Notes under the pieces: generated by a model | Databases searched by the model: none | What the model was told of the DNA's origin: nothing | The model's input: only the letters and a program-made list of their open reading frames with translations | Shown here: piece by piece, positions 63,058 through 64,000 of the stretch | How positions within the stretch are numbered: position 1 is the stretch's first letter | Layout of the letters: the number at the start of each line of letters is the position of its first letter | Position numbers and translations under genes: made by a program | DNA from: Paraburkholderia adhaesiva | GTDB taxonomy: Bacteria > Pseudomonadota > Gammaproteobacteria > Burkholderiales > Burkholderiaceae | Direction: 5' to 3' | Length of the DNA stretch: 64,000 nucleotides | Assembly (NCBI RefSeq): GCF_021390575.1 | Contig: NZ_JAJEJQ010000001.1 | Span: forward strand, 2,084,501 to 2,148,500

Positions 63058-64000
63058 CTATTTTGTTTTCTGCTTTTGCGTTTGGGTGACGGCCTTCTGG
63101 CGGCTTGCCGTCACCTTCAACGCCTTGGTGGGCGCGGCGCTCGACGATTTTGCCTTGACCGGATCGGAAACCTTGACAACCTCGGCGCGCACACGACCAT
63201 GCTTCTTATCGTAGCGCGACTTTGAACCCGTGTCTGCAACGTGGGTGCCAATGCGCTGGACGGTGCCACCTGAAGCATTCGTCGCGATCCGTTCAGCCGC
63301 TGGTTCGCTCGGCATCGCCTTGCCCACCGGCACATGCAGCACAAGAACCTGTCCCGGCGTGACGAGATCGCGATGCGTCTTGTTCCACGCCTTCAACTGG
63401 CCAACCGATACGCCGTAACGGCTCGCCACCACTTCCATCGACTGCTTGCGGCGCACGCGGATCAGCATCTTGCGCGTGTCGGGCACGTCCGGCTCCATCG
63501 CGAGCACCGCGCTTTCTGCAACGTTGGCGCTGATGTCTTCGTCGTCATCGTCCTCTGTGCGCGGCACCACGAGCGTCGAGCCAGCCTTCAGGCGCATACC
63601 CACCGGAATCTTGTTCACCGACATCAGCGTGTCCGCGTCCACGCCGATCTTCTGGGCGATCGCCGCGGGCGTCGTACGGGCGTCCGTCGTGTATACCGTC
63701 CACGACGACAGTTGCCCGTTGAACGACTTCAGGTTGCGCTCGAACGCGCTGGCGTTGTCGAACGGCAGCAGGATCTGCGGCTGCGTCGCGCCGAGAATCA
63801 CCGGCTTCTTGAACGACGGATTGAGTGAACGGAACTCGTCGGAGGTCATATTCGCGAGTTTCGCGGCGACGTCCACGTCGATATCGCGCGAGGTGGTGAC
63901 CGTGACGAAATACGGGTGATTCGGGATCGTCGGCAACGTGAGACCGTACTGCGTCGGATTCATCACGATGTTCTTGACGGCCTGCAGCTTGGGCACGTAG
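63058..64000 (-). CDS. mltD: MltD-type lytic transglycosylase, C-terminal LysM part (N-terminus beyond window)
   Basis: The last 313 or so residues of a membrane-bound lytic murein transglycosylase D. YVPKLQAVKNIV at the edge is the end of the catalytic domain. Two LysM-like repeats follow (WTVYTTDARTTPAAIAQKIG and MLIRVRRKQSMEVVASRYG), which bind peptidoglycan. The C-terminus is a basic Lys/Ser/Thr tail. The frame continues past base 64000. Confidence 0.85.
   Translation of the reverse strand, partial: YVPKLQAVKNIVMNPTQYGLTLPTIPNHPYFVTVTTSRDIDVDVAAKLANMTSDEFRSLNPSFKKPVILGATQPQILLPFDNASAFERNLKSFNGQLSSWTVYTTDARTTPAAIAQKIGVDADTLMSVNKIPVGMRLKAGSTLVVPRTEDDDDEDISANVAESAVLAMEPDVPDTRKMLIRVRRKQSMEVVASRYGVSVGQLKAWNKTHRDLVTPGQVLVLHVPVGKAMPSEPAAERIATNASGGTVQRIGTHVADTGSKSRYDKKHGRVRAEVVKVSDPVKAKSSSAAPTKALKVTASRQKAVTQTQKQKTK

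Overview
The window is a chromosomal segment of a beta-proteobacterium of the Burkholderia sensu lato group, most likely Paraburkholderia or Caballeronia. The call rests on the gene content: a 3-hydroxybutyrate dehydrogenase/patatin pair, an imuA-imuB-dnaE2 mutasome behind a LexA box, a DUF3563 protein, an OlsB-type acyltransferase, and pstSCAB-phoUBR next to ppk/ppx. The core is GC-rich with strong third-position GC bias. This is inference from gene families; no database search was possible.

Left core (1-13126): patatin lipase and bdhA, an aldo/keto reductase, rlmJ, a small secreted protein, a DUF3563 protein, a CueR-like regulator divergent from a CopZ-like chaperone, the SOS mutasome operon, and a monofunctional proline dehydrogenase.

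Integrated element (13127-37701, about 24.5 kb): it sits in the 3' end of a tRNA-Pro(TGG) gene. A 50-bp perfect direct repeat of the tRNA 3' end flanks it, and the tRNA at 37652-37728 is left whole. Its left end holds a tyrosine integrase, a structured leader RNA, an AlpA-type regulator and a RepA-type ATPase. Next comes a block of small unknown genes with several operator-like and hairpin-rich regions (17071-23561). A long minus-strand defence array follows (35245 down to 24194): a 47-aa peptide, an XRE regulator, a retron-like reverse transcriptase, a SNF2 helicase, an AIPR protein, a type III methyltransferase (Mod), a type III restriction helicase-nuclease (Res) and a small unknown protein. 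An AbiE-type toxin-antitoxin pair lies at the right edge. Two related, perfect, long palindromes (54 bp and 60 bp) bracket the accessory block, and GTTACCT repeats at both ends look like integrase arm sites. Element DNA is visibly less GC-rich than the core.

Right core (37702-64000): sixA, an olsB-like gene, ppx and ppk divergent from each other, the phosphate regulon pstSCAB-phoU-phoB-phoR on the minus strand behind tandem PHO boxes, glmM-folP-ftsH-rlmE, a YhbY-type RNA-binding protein, a DUF4149 membrane protein, greA, carB-carA, and the C-terminal part of an MltD-type transglycosylase cut by the window end.

The best candidates for undescribed biology are the SNF2-AIPR-Mod-Res operon, the XRE-RT unit with its extra 47-aa peptide and hairpin-rich upstream region, the paired palindromes, and two unexplained structured regions (15322-15479 and 21551-21778).
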